NCBI GenBank assembly: GCA_016780605.1
Contig: JADHLS010000288.1
Coordinates: 1 to 6,717 of the forward strand
Source of the DNA: Reyranella sp.
GTDB lineage: Bacteria; Pseudomonadota; Alphaproteobacteria; Reyranellales; Reyranellaceae
Direction: 5' to 3'
DNA: 6,717 bases
Made by a program: the position numbers and the translations under genes. The number at the start of each line of letters is the position of its first letter. Position 1 is the first letter of the stretch. Below are positions 5,858 to 6,717 of this stretch, one piece after another. The notes beneath the pieces were generated by a model that saw only the letters and a list, made by a program, of their open reading frames with translations, did no database searches and was not told where the DNA came from.

Positions 5858-5882
5858 TGAAAAACCCTGCTGTCGGCAGGGT
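5858..5882 (-). terminator. Intrinsic terminator on the minus strand, upstream of hspQ
   Basis: Read on the minus strand, ACCCTGC (5882-5876), loop CGACA, GCAGGGT (5870-5864) forms a perfect 7-base-pair stem. It is followed by further T residues to 5860, a run of five T counting the last stem base, and by a second T-rich patch. The plus strand has no T-run after the stem, so the signal is directional. No minus-strand gene lies just upstream of it; it sits immediately before the candidate hspQ -35 box. Confidence 0.5.
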
Positions 5883-5979
5883 ACGCAAAATTGCGGCCAA
5901 AGTGGATGAACTTGGGGGTTGGGGCTACCACAATGGCCTCGGTTGACGGCGCCTTGCCGCCCGTGGACTCTGCACCCCG

Positions 5980-5988
5980 AGGGGAAGG
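5980..5988 (+). promoter_or_regulatory. Ribosome binding site selecting a TTG start for the metallo-hydrolase gene
   Basis: The purine-rich run AGGGGAAGG ends five bases before TTG at 5994. No ATG or GTG lies in frame nearby, and family alignment begins right after this codon, so the site decides the start. Confidence 0.65.
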
Positions 5989-5993
5989 TCGTT

Positions 5994-6717
5994 TTGGCGA
6001 ATGGTCTAAAAGTCCGTTTCTGGGGCGTGCGAGGATCGATTTCATGCTCCGGCGCCGAATACACGCGCTATGGCGGCAACACCTCGTGCCTGGAAGTGAC
6101 CGCCGGCGGCCGCCGTCTGGTCTTCGACGCGGGGACCGGCATCCGGCCGCTCGGGCTGGAGCTCGCCCGCCAGGCGCCGATCGACATCGACATCTATTTC
6201 ACCCACACCCATCTCGATCACATCACCGGCCTCACGTTCTTCTCGCCCCTGTTCGACAAGCGCAATTCGATCCGGCTGTGGGCCGGTCACCTGCAACGTC
6301 CGCACACGCTGAAGCAGGTCGTGAGCAATCTGATGCAGGCGCCGCTCTATCCCGTGACGCTCGAGGTCTTCAAGGCACGGGTGGAGTTCAACGAGTTCCG
6401 CAGCGGCGAGGCGCTGGCCTGCGGCAAGATGGCGATGCGCACCGCGCCGCTCAACCATCCGCAGGGCGCCACCGGCTATCGTGTCGAGTATGGCGGCAAG
6501 TCGATCTGCTACATCACCGACACCGAGCATTGCCCCGGCGGCCCGGACAAGACCATCGTCGAGCTGTGCCGCGGCGCCGACATCATGATCTACGATTCGA
6601 GCTACACCGATGCCGAATATCCCCGCTACGAGGGCTGGGGCCATTCGACCTGGCAGGAGGGCATGCGAATCGCCGATGCAGCGGGCGTCGGCACGCTCGC
6701 GATCTTCCATCACGATC
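5994..6717 (+). CDS. MBL-fold metallo-hydrolase (PhnP/RNase Z-like), C-terminus outside window
   Basis: Starts at TTG and stays open to the right edge, giving 241 residues so far. The opening KVRFWGVRGSIS, then RYGGNTSCLEV and FDAGTG, is typical of the COG1235-like branch that includes PhnP. The metal motif THTHLDH (70-76: His71, His73, Asp75, His76) is intact. Likely further ligands are His155 in LNHPQG, Asp176 in ITDTEH and a histidine of the HHD at the end of the window; GHSTWQEG (216-223) recalls the HST motif of RNase Z. The family hydrolyses phosphodiester or ester bonds with two zinc or manganese ions, and probably acts in the cytoplasm as no signal peptide is seen. The substrate cannot be read from the sequence. 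The TTG at 5994 is preferred over an in-frame TTG at 5943 because of its ribosome-binding site. It diverges from hspQ across a 214-base spacer. Confidence 0.88.
   Translation, partial: MANGLKVRFWGVRGSISCSGAEYTRYGGNTSCLEVTAGGRRLVFDAGTGIRPLGLELARQAPIDIDIYFTHTHLDHITGLTFFSPLFDKRNSIRLWAGHLQRPHTLKQVVSNLMQAPLYPVTLEVFKARVEFNEFRSGEALACGKMAMRTAPLNHPQGATGYRVEYGGKSICYITDTEHCPGGPDKTIVELCRGADIMIYDSSYTDAEYPRYEGWGHSTWQEGMRIADAAGVGTLAIFHHD

Noticed and set aside
5411..6064. hspQ extended upstream to 217 residues
   Set aside because: The extra N-terminal part crosses the promoter/terminator region and the start of the divergent gene, and has no HspQ similarity.
5933..6717. An ATG-initiated plus-strand reading overlapping the metallo-hydrolase
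   Set aside because: It gives Arg/His/Pro-rich sequence with no domain, while the frame starting at 5994 carries the complete metal-binding motif set.
1..6717. A novel defence, mobile or RNA-based system in this window
   Set aside because: I looked for direct repeats, spacer arrays, integrase or transposase motifs, reverse transcriptase motifs, toxin-antitoxin-like small pairs and composition shifts, and saw none. The gene content is ordinary housekeeping.

Overview
This is a compact, GC-rich stretch of bacterial chromosome, about 65-70% G+C by eye. Gene content and protein signatures point to an alphaproteobacterium, possibly of Rhodospirillales/Reyranella type. The hrcA gene diverging from rph-rdgB, the HspQ sequence and the cytoplasmic-type YkuD protein all fit that group. 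The genus is an inference, not a result. No mobile elements, CRISPR arrays, tRNA or rRNA genes were seen, and none of the genes looks broken.

Layout from left to right: (1) the first 30 codons of a fumarylacetoacetate-hydrolase-family gene on the minus strand, running off the left edge; (2) after a 52-base divergent spacer, a plus-strand YkuD/L,D-transpeptidase-fold gene without a signal peptide; (3) a tandem-hairpin element where that gene converges with hrcA; (4) hrcA on the minus strand, with a promoter placed so close to the only usable start codon that the mRNA is predicted to be leaderless; (5) a tightly overlapping plus-strand operon rph-rdgB-hemW plus a periplasmic amino-acid-type binding protein; (6) a second long hairpin where that operon converges with hspQ; (7) hspQ on the minus strand, with a minus-strand intrinsic terminator just upstream of its candidate promoter; (8) a plus-strand metallo-beta-lactamase-fold hydrolase starting at TTG and running off the right edge.

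Functionally this is a housekeeping and stress region. HrcA represses chaperone genes and HspQ is a heat-shock factor linked to Lon. RNase PH trims RNA 3' ends, RdgB cleans the nucleotide pool and HemW handles haem. The binding protein has no permease or ATPase gene beside it, so its role in this operon is unexplained. I found no convincing new multi-gene system. The most interesting signals are regulatory and structural: the predicted leaderless hrcA, the hairpins at both convergent junctions, the terminator upstream of hspQ, and the orphan binding protein coupled to hemW.
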